Shown here: positions 17,568 through 25,557 of the stretch, one piece after another | How the letters are laid out: each line of letters starts with the position of its first letter | Numbering within the stretch: the first letter of the stretch is position 1 | DNA from: Haliscomenobacter sp041740695 | GTDB lineage: Bacteria > Bacteroidota > Bacteroidia > Chitinophagales > Saprospiraceae | NCBI RefSeq assembly: GCF_041740695.1 | Contig: NZ_JBGSLK010000053.1 | Span: forward strand, 91,688-155,687 | Reading direction: 5' to 3' | DNA length: 64,000 bases | The notes under the pieces: generated by a model | Seen by the model: the letters and a program-made list of their open reading frames with translations, nothing else | Databases searched by the model: none | What the model was told of the DNA's origin: nothing | Program-made: the position numbers and the translations under genes

Positions 17568-17752
17568 AAACCCCGAAGGGGTGAAATGATTATAGCAATT
17601 GAGCAGGCACCACCGTTTTTCAAGAGAAACCCCGAAGGGGTGGCATTATAAAACGCCGAAAAACAATCCAAAAATACCACCCCTTCGGGGTTTCTCTTGG
17701 AAAATCCTAATTCATTGATTTTTTCTATAATCATTTCACCCTTTCGGGGTTT
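17568..17752. repeat. Nested inverted repeats built from ACCCCGAAGGGGT palindromes between kdpB and kdpC
   Basis: Four copies of an AAACCCCGAAGGGGT unit lie in the kdpB-kdpC gap, arranged as two inverted pairs, one inside the other. The outer pair is 17568-17594 with 17726-17752 (both include the flank GTGAAATGATTATA). The inner pair is 17616-17643 with 17678-17705 (flank TTTTTCAAGAGAAACC, one mismatch). Each unit is itself a small palindrome. The whole can fold into one long two-stage hairpin within the operon, which may affect kdpC expression or mRNA stability. It resembles REP/BIME elements; no coding sequence is inside. Confidence 0.85.
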
Positions 17753-17768
17753 AAAATTCAACTTTACC

Positions 17769-18335
17769 ATGAAACAAGATATTCTTCCTGCAATCCGACT
17801 CACCCTGGTGAGCCTAATTTTGGTCTCCGTATTGTATCCCTTGCTAATCTGGGGTTTTGCCCAATTCATTGGCCCAGCCCAGGGCAAGGCCGAATTGGTT
17901 TACCACAATGGCAAAGCCGTAGGCGCAGCATTAGTGGGGCAAAGCTTTAGCCAAGACCGCTATTTTGGGGGCCGCCCCTCCGCCGTCGATTACAATGGTG
18001 CAGGTTCAGGTGGGAGCAACAAAGGGCCTTCCAACCCCGATTACCTCGTGCTGGTACGAAGTCGAATTGACAGTTTTTTGGTCCACAATCCTCAAGTAAC
18101 CAAAAAAGACATCCCTGCGGAATTGGTTACCGCCTCCGGGAGTGGCCTCGACCCGGACATTTCCCCAGCCTCGGCAAAAATTCAAGTCGCCCGCATCAGT
18201 GCAGCCCGTGGTATTCCAGCGCAACAATTGGAGCAGCTGATCGAACAACACACCCAACAAGCGTTACTCGGTTTGTTCGGTCCAGAAAAGGTAAATGTGC
18301 TAACTTTGAACCTTGCACTAGATCAACTCAAATGA
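17769..18335 (+). CDS. kdpC: Potassium-transporting ATPase subunit C
   Basis: A 188-residue subunit with one N-terminal membrane helix (about residues 8-35) and a periplasmic domain. KdpC motifs are clear: LVGQSFSQDRYFGGRPSA near 60, the SGGSNKGPSNPDY segment, and ELVTASGSGLDPDISPASA with the catalysis-linked conserved C-terminal part. ATG 17769 is chosen; the longer frame to 17697 would be translated from the inverted-repeat DNA. It is the last subunit gene, followed by a MITE and the kdpD half-gene. Confidence 0.95.
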   Translation: MKQDILPAIRLTLVSLILVSVLYPLLIWGFAQFIGPAQGKAELVYHNGKAVGAALVGQSFSQDRYFGGRPSAVDYNGAGSGGSNKGPSNPDYLVLVRSRIDSFLVHNPQVTKKDIPAELVTASGSGLDPDISPASAKIQVARISAARGIPAQQLEQLIEQHTQQALLGLFGPEKVNVLTLNLALDQLK

Positions 18336-18378
18336 ATGCCTGATAAAATCGGGGCAACGCAAGAATTGATGGATGATT

Positions 18379-18545
18379 CTAGTGCATTAACTCATAAGTT
18401 CTGCCACACTCTAGCTTGCTCTTTCGAGGCCAGGCTTCGTTGAAAAAAACTTACAGAGCTTTGGCTATGCGCATTTTTTTACGCCTAGCCTGATCTCAAA
18501 ATTGCTACGCTTTAGTGTATCACAACCTATGAGTTAATGCACTAG
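18379..18545. mobile_element. Foldback MITE (167 bp) between kdpC and kdpD
   Basis: Terminal inverted repeats of 22 bases (18379-18400 and 18524-18545) differ at one position. The inverted match continues through the interior: ACACT..AGC, GAG..CAGGC and an A7/T7 block appear in both halves, so nearly the whole element can fold back. Both ends carry CTAG, which may be a 4-base target duplication (the YTAR type of IS5/IS701-like elements) flanking a TGCATTAACTCATA end, or part of the repeat. No transposase is encoded. It is a non-autonomous element inserted in the kdp operon. Confidence 0.8.
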
Positions 18546-18625
18546 ACTACTTTTTTAATCGGGATGGCCAGCGCAGTTCCAGTAACACCTTTTTCACCAC
18601 CGCTTTAGCCATAGCTTTTTAAGGC

Positions 18626-19819
18626 ATGAATGACGAACGCACTCAACTGGCGGATCAATACCTGGCCCAGCTCCGTAGCGCTGGGCGAGGCAAACTCAAA
18701 ATCTACATTGGCATGAGTGCCGGGGTGGGCAAAACCTACCGGATGCTCCAGGAGGCCCGACAAATGCTACAACAAGGCATTCAGGTAGTGCTCGGCTTGG
18801 TGGTGACGCACGGGCGTAAGGAAACCGAAGCGCTGCTGGAAGATTTGCCCATCCTGCCCCCCCGTGAAGTGTTTTACAAGGGAAAAAAAATGACCGAGCT
18901 CGACCTCAATGCCCTTCTGATCTTGCATCCAACCTGGGTGGTGGTCGACGAACTGGCGCATTCCAATATCCCGGGGAGCAAAAATCCCAAACGTTGGCAA
19001 GATGTAATGGACCTACTGGCAGCAGGCATCAATGTGATCACGGCTGTCAACATCCAGCACATCGAAAGCATCAACGATGAGGTGCATCGCATCACGGGCA
19101 TTCAGGTGCAGGAACGGGTGCCCGACGATTTTTTGCAAAAAGCCGACGAGGTTGTCAATATTGACTTGAGTGCCGAAGACCTGATTACCCGCTTGAAAGA
19201 GGGCAAAATTTACGATCCGGCCAAGGTAGAAACGGCCCTGCGCAATTTTTTTCAGCCTGAAAAAATCCTGCAATTGCGCGAGTTGGCGCTCAAGGAAGTG
19301 GCGACCCAGGTAGAGCGCAAAGTGGAGCAGGAAGTGCCACGCAACGCCAAAGTACGCCACGAACGGTTTTTGGCCTGCATCAGCAGCAATGAGGCCACCG
19401 CCCGTAAAATCATCCGCAAAACAGCCCGACTGGCGCGGTATTATCAGAGCAAATGGTACGTTTTGTACGTCCAAACCCCCAATGAAAGCCTCGACAAAAT
19501 CCCCCTGGACAAGCAGCGGCACCTGATCAACAATTTCCAATTGGCCGTTGAACTTGGCGCGGAAGTGCTTCAGGCCCAGGCAGCCAATCGTTTGAATCGT
19601 TGGTTGGTGCCCGTTGCCATCCCCCTCAAAGCCATCAACGTAGCAGTGCCCGACATTGGTAAAGCCATTTTGGAGGTAGTTAAAGAAAAACAAATCACCA
19701 CCATTTGTATTGGCAAGCCGCATTTGAGTTTTTGGCAAATCGTCTTGCACACAGGCATTTTTAATCAATTGCTGCGAGCTTTAAAAGAAAATGAAGTGGA
19801 TGTGGTAATTTTATCATAA
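18626..19819 (+). CDS. kdpD: KdpD N-terminal sensor protein (KdpD + USP domains, no kinase domain)
   Basis: A 397-residue protein corresponding only to the cytoplasmic N-terminal part of KdpD. The KdpD domain (~22-230) has Walker A GMSAGVGKT (29-37), VTHGRKETEALL, VVVDELAHSN and NIQHIES. A UspA-like domain follows (RFLACISSNEATARKIIRKTARLA, ending VDVVILS). In E. coli these parts are fused to membrane helices and a histidine kinase (894 residues); here the kinase is a separate downstream gene. It should sense K+ or ionic state and modulate that kinase. Confidence 0.9.
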   Translation: MNDERTQLADQYLAQLRSAGRGKLKIYIGMSAGVGKTYRMLQEARQMLQQGIQVVLGLVVTHGRKETEALLEDLPILPPREVFYKGKKMTELDLNALLILHPTWVVVDELAHSNIPGSKNPKRWQDVMDLLAAGINVITAVNIQHIESINDEVHRITGIQVQERVPDDFLQKADEVVNIDLSAEDLITRLKEGKIYDPAKVETALRNFFQPEKILQLRELALKEVATQVERKVEQEVPRNAKVRHERFLACISSNEATARKIIRKTARLARYYQSKWYVLYVQTPNESLDKIPLDKQRHLINNFQLAVELGAEVLQAQAANRLNRWLVPVAIPLKAINVAVPDIGKAILEVVKEKQITTICIGKPHLSFWQIVLHTGIFNQLLRALKENEVDVVILS

Positions 19820-19820
19820 A

Positions 19821-19932
19821 GTTGAGGAGGTTGAGAAGGTTGAGGCTACCGCGAGCGATTTTGACAAAGTCCTTGTCTAAGTAGCTTGCGGTAGCCTCAA
19901 CCTTCTCAACCTTCTCAACCTCCTCAACCTCC
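19821..19932. repeat. TTGAGG-type foldback element, copy 1 (kdpD / kinase gap)
   Basis: Begins 2 bases after the kdpD stop codon and ends 8 bases before the kinase ATG. The left arm is made of TTGAGGAGG/TTGAGAAGG units and ends in GGCTACCGC; the right arm mirrors it (GCGGTAGCC, then CTCAACCTT units). The loop contains TGACAAAG and TGTCTAAGT, shared with copies 3 and 4. Confidence 0.9.
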
Positions 19933-19940
19933 CCCAAAAT

Positions 19941-21629
19941 ATGACCTTACAAAACAAAATAGCCCTCGGCACCACTTTTTTGTTCCTGATGTTGCTCTTG
20001 ATTGGCGGCATCAGCATGTATTACATTTCAGAGCAAAAGAGTGTCACGCAGGAGGTATTGAAAGACAATTATGAAAGTCTAAATTATTGCCACGGCATGC
20101 TGGCCGTGATCAATCGGGAAAATCCGGCTCAACAAAAAGCCCATCACAGGTTTGATGCCTATTTGCGTTTGCAAGAAAAAAACGTCACTGAAAAGGGAGA
20201 GGCTGCCGTAACAGTCGCGCTGCGCAAAGCTTTCGATCAGCTCAAACTTGACACTAGTGCCATCTTGCAAGTACGCCAAAACATCCTGCAAATCCTGCAA
20301 ATCAACCTCCAGGCCATTCGACGCAAAAACGACATTGCCATCCGTGCCGCCCAACAGGCTAAATTTTATATTTCAACCCTGTCCGGTTTTTTGTTCCTGA
20401 TTGGTTTCACTTTTGTCCTCAATTTTCCGGGTTTGATTGCCGGGCCAATCCGTCGTTTCAACGAAGCCATTCAAGAGCTGAGTCGCAAAAATTATACTTA
20501 CCGGATGCACATCGATACAGCCGATGAGTTTGGAGAGCTAGCCGGGGCCATCAATCAAATGGCGGGCAAACTGGACGAGTACGAACACAGCAATTTGGCC
20601 CAATTGATGTTTGAAAAAAAACGCGCCGAAGCGGTCATCAACAGCCTGGATGACGCGAGCATCGGCATGGACAAAAACCAAACCATCCTGTTTGCCAATC
20701 AAAAAGCTTTGCAATTGTTGGGTTTAGATGCCGAAAACACCATTGGGCAAGCCGCCCAAGACATCGTTCCACACAATGATTTACTCAAATTCATACTTGA
20801 CAATCCTTCCGGCACCTCACCCTTCAAAATTGTGATGGACAATCGAGAGAATTACTTTCTGCTCGATTCATATAAAATCCAGGTAGATGAAGAGCCCGGC
20901 ACGGTATATGTACTCAAAAACATCACCACCTTTTTGGAAAAAGATGTGGCCAAAACCAATTTCCTGGCAACCATTTCGCACGAACTCAAAACGCCGATTT
21001 CGGGCATCAAACTGGGTTTACAATTGCTGGAAAACCCCAAAACGGGTGCCCTCAACCCCGATCAACTGCGCCTTCTCCACGACATTCACGGTGAAAGTGA
21101 CCGCCTGCTGCGCATCACCAGCGAGTTGTTGAACATGACGCAATTGGAAACCGGGAAAATTGACTTGACTTTGCAGGCCAATGACCCCGCCGATTTGGTG
21201 CGTACCGCCTTACAAGCACTTTATCCGCAAAGTCAGGACAAAAAATTGCAAATCAACACGCAGTTTGCGCCCCAATTGCCCAAGGTCTGGTCGGATCCTG
21301 AAAAAACCATTTGGGTGCTGATCAACCTCTTGTCCAATGCCATTCGGCATGCCTCTGAGGGAGATCATTTGAGGGTGGAAATTGAAGCAACGGCGGATCG
21401 ACAGATTCATTTTTCGATCCAGGATCAAGGCCCAGGCATTGCGTCGGAATATCAAGAGAAAATTTTTGAAAAATATGTAAAAGCCCCGGGTAGCAAATCC
21501 AGTGGTACAGGCTTGGGGCTAGCCATCAGTAAGGATTTTGTGGAGGCGATGGGGGGCAAAATTGGGGTAGCCAGTCAGCTTGGGCAGGGAGCGAATTTCT
21601 ATTTTGACCTGCCGCTATTTCAAGAATAA
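19941..21629 (+). CDS. Membrane histidine kinase (HAMP-PAS-HisKA-HATPase), partner of the KdpD half-protein
   Basis: A 562-residue sensor kinase. TM1 is at ~8-28 and TM2 at ~148-170, enclosing a periplasmic helical segment of ~120 residues. A HAMP linker follows, then a PAS-like domain (SLDDASIGMDKNQTILFANQKAL), then HisKA with phospho-acceptor H347 in SHELKTP, and an ATPase domain with N-box NLLSNAIRHA, DQGPGI and GTGLGLAISK. Its place after kdpFABC and kdpD(N) says it is the kinase half of a split KdpD. No response regulator lies beside it; the sigma-54 regulator at 9269 is the candidate. Confidence 0.92.
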   Translation: MTLQNKIALGTTFLFLMLLLIGGISMYYISEQKSVTQEVLKDNYESLNYCHGMLAVINRENPAQQKAHHRFDAYLRLQEKNVTEKGEAAVTVALRKAFDQLKLDTSAILQVRQNILQILQINLQAIRRKNDIAIRAAQQAKFYISTLSGFLFLIGFTFVLNFPGLIAGPIRRFNEAIQELSRKNYTYRMHIDTADEFGELAGAINQMAGKLDEYEHSNLAQLMFEKKRAEAVINSLDDASIGMDKNQTILFANQKALQLLGLDAENTIGQAAQDIVPHNDLLKFILDNPSGTSPFKIVMDNRENYFLLDSYKIQVDEEPGTVYVLKNITTFLEKDVAKTNFLATISHELKTPISGIKLGLQLLENPKTGALNPDQLRLLHDIHGESDRLLRITSELLNMTQLETGKIDLTLQANDPADLVRTALQALYPQSQDKKLQINTQFAPQLPKVWSDPEKTIWVLINLLSNAIRHASEGDHLRVEIEATADRQIHFSIQDQGPGIASEYQEKIFEKYVKAPGSKSSGTGLGLAISKDFVEAMGGKIGVASQLGQGANFYFDLPLFQE

Positions 21630-21635
21630 CGCTCC

Positions 21636-21752
21636 CCTTAGGTGCCCCTTAAGTGTCTAAGGTTTCTTAGGTGGTGAGGAAAAAAGCCTGCGGAGCAGGC
21701 AGCGTATTTTTCACCACCTAAGAAACCTTAGACACCTAAGAGACACCTAAGG
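21636..21752. repeat. TTAGGTG-type foldback element, likely terminator between convergent genes
   Basis: The left arm has repeated CTTAGGTG/GTCTAAGG units (from 21636). The right arm mirrors them (TCACCACCTAAGAAACCTTAGACACCTAAG, to 21752). A small GCCTG-CGGAG-CAGGC hairpin (21686-21700) sits at the tip next to A- and T-runs. It lies between the converging kinase and hsp20 genes and could stop transcription from both sides. Confidence 0.8.
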
Positions 21753-21776
21753 CTAAGAATCTACAAAAATACTTCT

Positions 21777-22226
21777 TTAGTTATTGGAGAAAGGCATGAC
21801 GGGCATCACCTTTCCACTCAATGCTTCCGTTTTGGGCAAACGAATCGATACGATGCCATTTTTGGAAGTGATCTTGATCTGATCCAGCTCCACCATCTCG
21901 GGATGAACCGGAATCTGCCGCTCAAAAGAGCGCATTTTGAACTCTTGTCGCCAATGACGTTGAGTCAAAACCGATTCGAAGGTATTATTATCGCGATTGT
22001 ATTGCAGGACCAACATGTTGTTGTCCCCTAAGTGGATGTTCAGGTCTTCGTGGGTCAATCCAGGCACCACTAGCTCAATCAAAAAAGCTTTGGTGCTCTC
22101 CTTGATGTTCAGTGCGGGATTGGGGCTCAGCGATGGAGGGTTGAGTTGTTGCGCCATTTCCCAGGCGTTTTTGCTCAGCTCATCATCGAAGTAAATTTTT
22201 CCTTCCGTGAAATGTTGTACAGTCAT
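21777..22226 (-). CDS. Hsp20 / alpha-crystallin family small heat-shock protein
   Basis: A 149-residue small heat-shock protein, an ATP-independent holdase that keeps unfolding proteins soluble. The alpha-crystallin domain covers ~45-140 (FLIELVVPGLTHEDLNIHLGDNNMLV, then FERQIPVHPEMVELDQIKITSKNGIVSIRLPK), with the A-x-x-x-NGV motif in the variant form TSKNGIVSI. The short N-terminal arm and tail are usual for the family. ATG 22226 (MTVQHFTEGK) is chosen; the longer frame to 22370 adds 48 residues with no likeness to Hsp20. Confidence 0.85.
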   Translation of the reverse strand: MTVQHFTEGKIYFDDELSKNAWEMAQQLNPPSLSPNPALNIKESTKAFLIELVVPGLTHEDLNIHLGDNNMLVLQYNRDNNTFESVLTQRHWRQEFKMRSFERQIPVHPEMVELDQIKITSKNGIVSIRLPKTEALSGKVMPVMPFSNN

Positions 22227-22413
22227 AGTTGTAGAATTCGGGTTGATGATGCGGTTTAGTTTAGTCTTTGCATTACAAATCTGGTTCCAAATGTTGTTTT
22301 CAGCCACACTGTCATGCAAATATTGAAACCTCATGCCAAAAAGTCGCAATTTTGGCAGTCCGCTTTTCAAAGACTAATCCCTATTTTCGCTTCAACGTAA
22401 ACAAATCAAAAGC

Positions 22414-23703
22414 ATGGATCGCAGATCGTTTATTCAAAAGACCGGGATGGCCAGCGCCGTACTGATGACTCCGCCTTACCTCATTCCTCATCGACCCGCC
22501 AAATACAAAACCGTGCTCATCGGCAGCGGCTGGTGGGGCCTCAATATCCTGCGCGAAGCCATCCGCAGTGGACAGGTTACGGTAGCAGCCCTTTGTGATG
22601 TGGATGAAAACCAACTCAAAAAGTGCAAAACTGAAGTCGACAAATTGTGCAACGACCAACCCAAAGTGTACAAAGACTACCGCGAATGCATCAAAGCCGA
22701 GCGCCCCGATATTGTCATCAATGCCACCCCCGACCATTGGCATGCCCTGATCGCCATAGAGGCTCTGCACAGTGGTGCCCACGTCTTTTTGGAAAAACCC
22801 ATTTCGCATACCGTCAAGGAAGGCAGCGCCATTGAAAAAGCGGCCCGCGACGCCCAAAAGGTCTGCATCGTCGATTTTCACCGCCGTTATTCCCCCCACA
22901 ACGTGAGTGGCATGGATTTTTTGAAGTCGGGCAAAGCGGGTAAAATCCACAGCGTCCGAGCATTTGTGCATTACAACAATGGCCCCGGTAAAAAAGAGGA
23001 AGAAAGTGCCCCGCCAGCTGGCCTGGATTGGGATTTCTACTGTGGCCCAGCCCCACTGAGTACCTACAATCCCGGCATGCACCCGCGCGGCTGGCGCCAA
23101 TACACCCAATTTGCCAACGGCAACATCGGCGACTGGGGGCCACACTGGTTTGACCAAATCCTGTGGTGGACAGAGGAAAAAATGCCGCGCAAAATTTACT
23201 CCACCCAAAAATCGGACATCCGCAACTCCCTGGCCAATGCACCAGAGGAGCAACGGGCGGTTTACGAATTTGAATCCTTCATCTGCACCTGGGAGCACAC
23301 CCTGCTCAGCAACCACCCCGAACGCCAGGGAGAAAACGTAGGGGTTTATTTCCACGGTACCGAGGGCGTCTTCCACATGGGCTGGCAAAGAGGCTGGGCT
23401 TTTTACCCCAACGATACCAAAAAGGAAATCATCAAAGAAGCGGCCAAAATGAACGAGCCCGATCAGCAAAACATCGATCTGGTGTGGAAGGATTTACTGG
23501 ATTGTATCCCGACCGGCAAACGGCCTTTTGCAGACATTGAGCGGGGCCGGCATGCGACGAATATGGCGCTGCTGGGCAACCTTTCCGCCAAATTGGGTCG
23601 CTCGATTGAGTGGGATCATGAGAAGGACATGATTGTGGGGGATAAGGCGGCGAATAAATTGTTGGTGAGGGAGTATCGGAAGCCTTGGGTGTATCCGAAG
23701 TGA
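22414..23703 (+). CDS. Gfo/Idh/MocA-family oxidoreductase, probably exported by Tat
   Basis: A 429-residue NAD(P)-dependent oxidoreductase. The N-terminus MDRRSFIQKTGMASA is a twin-arginine-type signal, so the enzyme should fold in the cytoplasm and act in the periplasm. The Rossmann start is VLIGSGWWGLNILREAI; DHWHALIAIEAL and the EKPISHT motif (catalytic-site lysine) near residue 130 are family hallmarks. The second domain has the GDWGPHWFDQILWW segment seen in exported Bacteroidota/planctomycete members that act on sugars or glycosides. The substrate is unknown. Confidence 0.87.
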   Translation: MDRRSFIQKTGMASAVLMTPPYLIPHRPAKYKTVLIGSGWWGLNILREAIRSGQVTVAALCDVDENQLKKCKTEVDKLCNDQPKVYKDYRECIKAERPDIVINATPDHWHALIAIEALHSGAHVFLEKPISHTVKEGSAIEKAARDAQKVCIVDFHRRYSPHNVSGMDFLKSGKAGKIHSVRAFVHYNNGPGKKEEESAPPAGLDWDFYCGPAPLSTYNPGMHPRGWRQYTQFANGNIGDWGPHWFDQILWWTEEKMPRKIYSTQKSDIRNSLANAPEEQRAVYEFESFICTWEHTLLSNHPERQGENVGVYFHGTEGVFHMGWQRGWAFYPNDTKKEIIKEAAKMNEPDQQNIDLVWKDLLDCIPTGKRPFADIERGRHATNMALLGNLSAKLGRSIEWDHEKDMIVGDKAANKLLVREYRKPWVYPK

Positions 23704-23728
23704 GTTGAAGTGTTTTGCACGAACGGCT

Positions 23729-23894
23729 AGCGGCAGAGCCGCGAAACGTCACTAGAATTCAAGGTAAGCTATTAAATAGGAGGTGCAGCACCGGAACAAT
23801 GCCCAGAAAATGCGAATAGGATTGTTCCGGTGCGCTGCACCTCCATCCAAAAACGCAACTATACTTTCTAATGACGTTTCGCGGCGCTGCCGCT
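23729..23894. repeat. Two-level foldback element behind the Gfo/Idh/MocA gene
   Basis: The outer arms AGCGGCAG..CGCGAAACGTCA (23729-23751) and its complement (23872-23894) match at 22 of 23 bases. The inner arms GGAGGTGCAGC..CCGGAACAAT (23779-23800) and its complement (23821-23844) differ by a 2-base insertion. The loops and spacers are AT-rich and noncoding. It lies between the converging Gfo/Idh/MocA and TPR genes. Confidence 0.85.
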
Positions 23895-23935
23895 GTAGGA
23901 AAGCGCAGAATTCTTTTTCTATGCCCAAAGCAGCC

Positions 23936-24433
23936 TCAATTCAACATATTCAGCGCTGCCTTTGCACTACCATTACCTGGATCAAGCGCTAAAACCTCTT
24001 GATAATATTGCTTGGCTTCCTCTTTATGGCCAATTTGACTATGACAAAACCCGAGATTGGTATACCCCATTACAAGGTAGGAAGTTCCCGCTGAACTCAA
24101 CATTGTAATCACCCGATACTGATCCAGCCATTTGTGCTTTTTGAATTTTTCAACACTCTTTTCAAATTCAGGAATTGCCGATTCAAATTGACTAGCATGC
24201 ACCAAACGCATGCCTTTACGATGGTTTTTAGCTACCAGGCTTCTCAATACCCTGGCTAAAATTGCATGGGCAATTGCAGCAAGTAAAATCGGATCAAAAA
24301 TGGAAATCTGTCTAAAAAGCCAATACAACCCAAAAATAATGGCAAATTGTACTGCCAAGCCGAGCCAACTTATTCGACCCACCACTAAAGGAACATTACT
24401 CATAACTATTTTGTCGTTTAGTCTTAAAAACAT
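23936..24433 (-). CDS. Membrane protein with TPR-like repeat
   Basis: A 165-residue protein. Two adjoining hydrophobic helices (about residues 22-62) anchor it in a membrane. The C-terminal half carries tetratricopeptide-like helices: ASQFESAIPEFEKSVEKFKKHK, and a clearer unit NLGFCHSQIGHKEEAKQYYQEVLALDPGNGSAKAAL at the end. TPRs mediate protein contacts; no partner can be named. The start could also be ATG 24403. Codon choice is more AT-rich than its neighbours. Confidence 0.7.
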   Translation of the reverse strand: MFLRLNDKIVMSNVPLVVGRISWLGLAVQFAIIFGLYWLFRQISIFDPILLAAIAHAILARVLRSLVAKNHRKGMRLVHASQFESAIPEFEKSVEKFKKHKWLDQYRVITMLSSAGTSYLVMGYTNLGFCHSQIGHKEEAKQYYQEVLALDPGNGSAKAALNMLN

Positions 24434-24482
24434 TGCAAAGTAACCATACTCTTGAATAGTCCAACAACATCAGCCCCAAAAT

Positions 24483-25556
24483 TTAAAAAAACATCTCCCC
24501 CCTGCTCAACAACCGCGCCGTCCTTAACACCCCCGCCTTTTTCATCACTATTTTCCCCTCCATCAACTCATAATCCAACTGCACACTACATTCCCCCGAA
24601 GGATGTTCAATGGAAAAAAGCTGGGTGTCCGAATTCGGCAACCGTGCAATTCCTTCTGCAATACTCCCCAGAACCACCACCGCCGTCGCCACCGAAATCG
24701 CTGCCAATACTCCAATGGCATCATGCACCACATGCGGAATGAACATGCGGGTATGCAGTATGCCGCCTTGGAGTGGTGGAGCAATCAGGCACATTTTGGG
24801 CACCGTTTTTTGCGCCACTTCACCTAAATTCATTAAAGGGCCAACCTTGAGCCGAATTTGTTCAATTTTGGCTTTCAATTCCAAATTCTTGCTCAAATCC
24901 TCCACCGATTCATAGCCACTCAGGCCAAAATCAGCAGCGCGGAGCAGCACCACTGGCATGCCGTTATCAATACAGGTCAGCTGATGCCCATCCACCACAT
25001 CCAGCACATTCCCCGTCGGCAACAAAGCCCCACAAGTGCTTCCGGCCACATCCAGGTAATTACAAATGATCGGAGCTGCCGTGCCTGGAACGCCATCAAT
25101 ACTTGCTATCCCCGCGTAATTTACTTGTCCATCAGGCGTTTCTACCAACACTTCACAAATCCCCCCGGTATTCAGCATGTTTACGCGCACCCGAGTAACT
25201 GGCTCGCTCGCTTTGACCAAAGCCGTCTCAATCGCAAATGGGGCCACCCCGGCCAGAATATTCCCACAAGTTTGTCCCGTCGAAACCTGCCCTTTGCCCA
25301 CCACCACCTGCAAAAAAAGGTAATCCACATCAGCATCAGGATGTGTTGAAGGGCCAACGACGGCGGCCTTGCTGGTCAGTGAATGTGCGCCGCCCAAGCC
25401 ATCAATCTGGCGGGGATCTCCCTCGGTGGTACCTTCCATAGCCAGCAAAACGGTGCGTTTGATGGCTTCTTTGTCCTCAGGTAGGTCTTGGCTCAAAAAA
25501 AACAGGCCTTTTGAGCTGCCACCTCTGAATTGCATGAATGGAATGGCTTTTAGCAT
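24483..25556 (-). CDS. galD: 4-Oxalomesaconate tautomerase-like protein (PrpF family)
   Basis: A 357-residue member of the PrpF/methylitaconate isomerase family with a diaminopimelate-epimerase-like double fold. The start MLKAIPFMQFRGGSSKGLFF and the conserved IDGLGGAHSLTSKAAVV and STGQTCGNILAGVAPFA (catalytic Cys region) are typical. In gallate and protocatechuate 4,5-cleavage, GalD/LigU converts keto to enol 4-oxalomesaconate. The neighbours encode the two following steps, which is why this function is preferred over an aconitate or methylcitrate role. It starts 1 base after the DUF1932 gene's stop: the operon's last gene. Confidence 0.8.
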   Translation of the reverse strand: MLKAIPFMQFRGGSSKGLFFLSQDLPEDKEAIKRTVLLAMEGTTEGDPRQIDGLGGAHSLTSKAAVVGPSTHPDADVDYLFLQVVVGKGQVSTGQTCGNILAGVAPFAIETALVKASEPVTRVRVNMLNTGGICEVLVETPDGQVNYAGIASIDGVPGTAAPIICNYLDVAGSTCGALLPTGNVLDVVDGHQLTCIDNGMPVVLLRAADFGLSGYESVEDLSKNLELKAKIEQIRLKVGPLMNLGEVAQKTVPKMCLIAPPLQGGILHTRMFIPHVVHDAIGVLAAISVATAVVVLGSIAEGIARLPNSDTQLFSIEHPSGECSVQLDYELMEGKIVMKKAGVLRTARLLSRGEMFF

Positions 25557-25557
25557 G

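Noticed and set aside
22381..23469. 362-codon minus-strand frame across the Gfo/Idh/MocA gene
   Set aside because: Shadow of the plus-strand oxidoreductase, which shows all family motifs; the minus-strand product has none.
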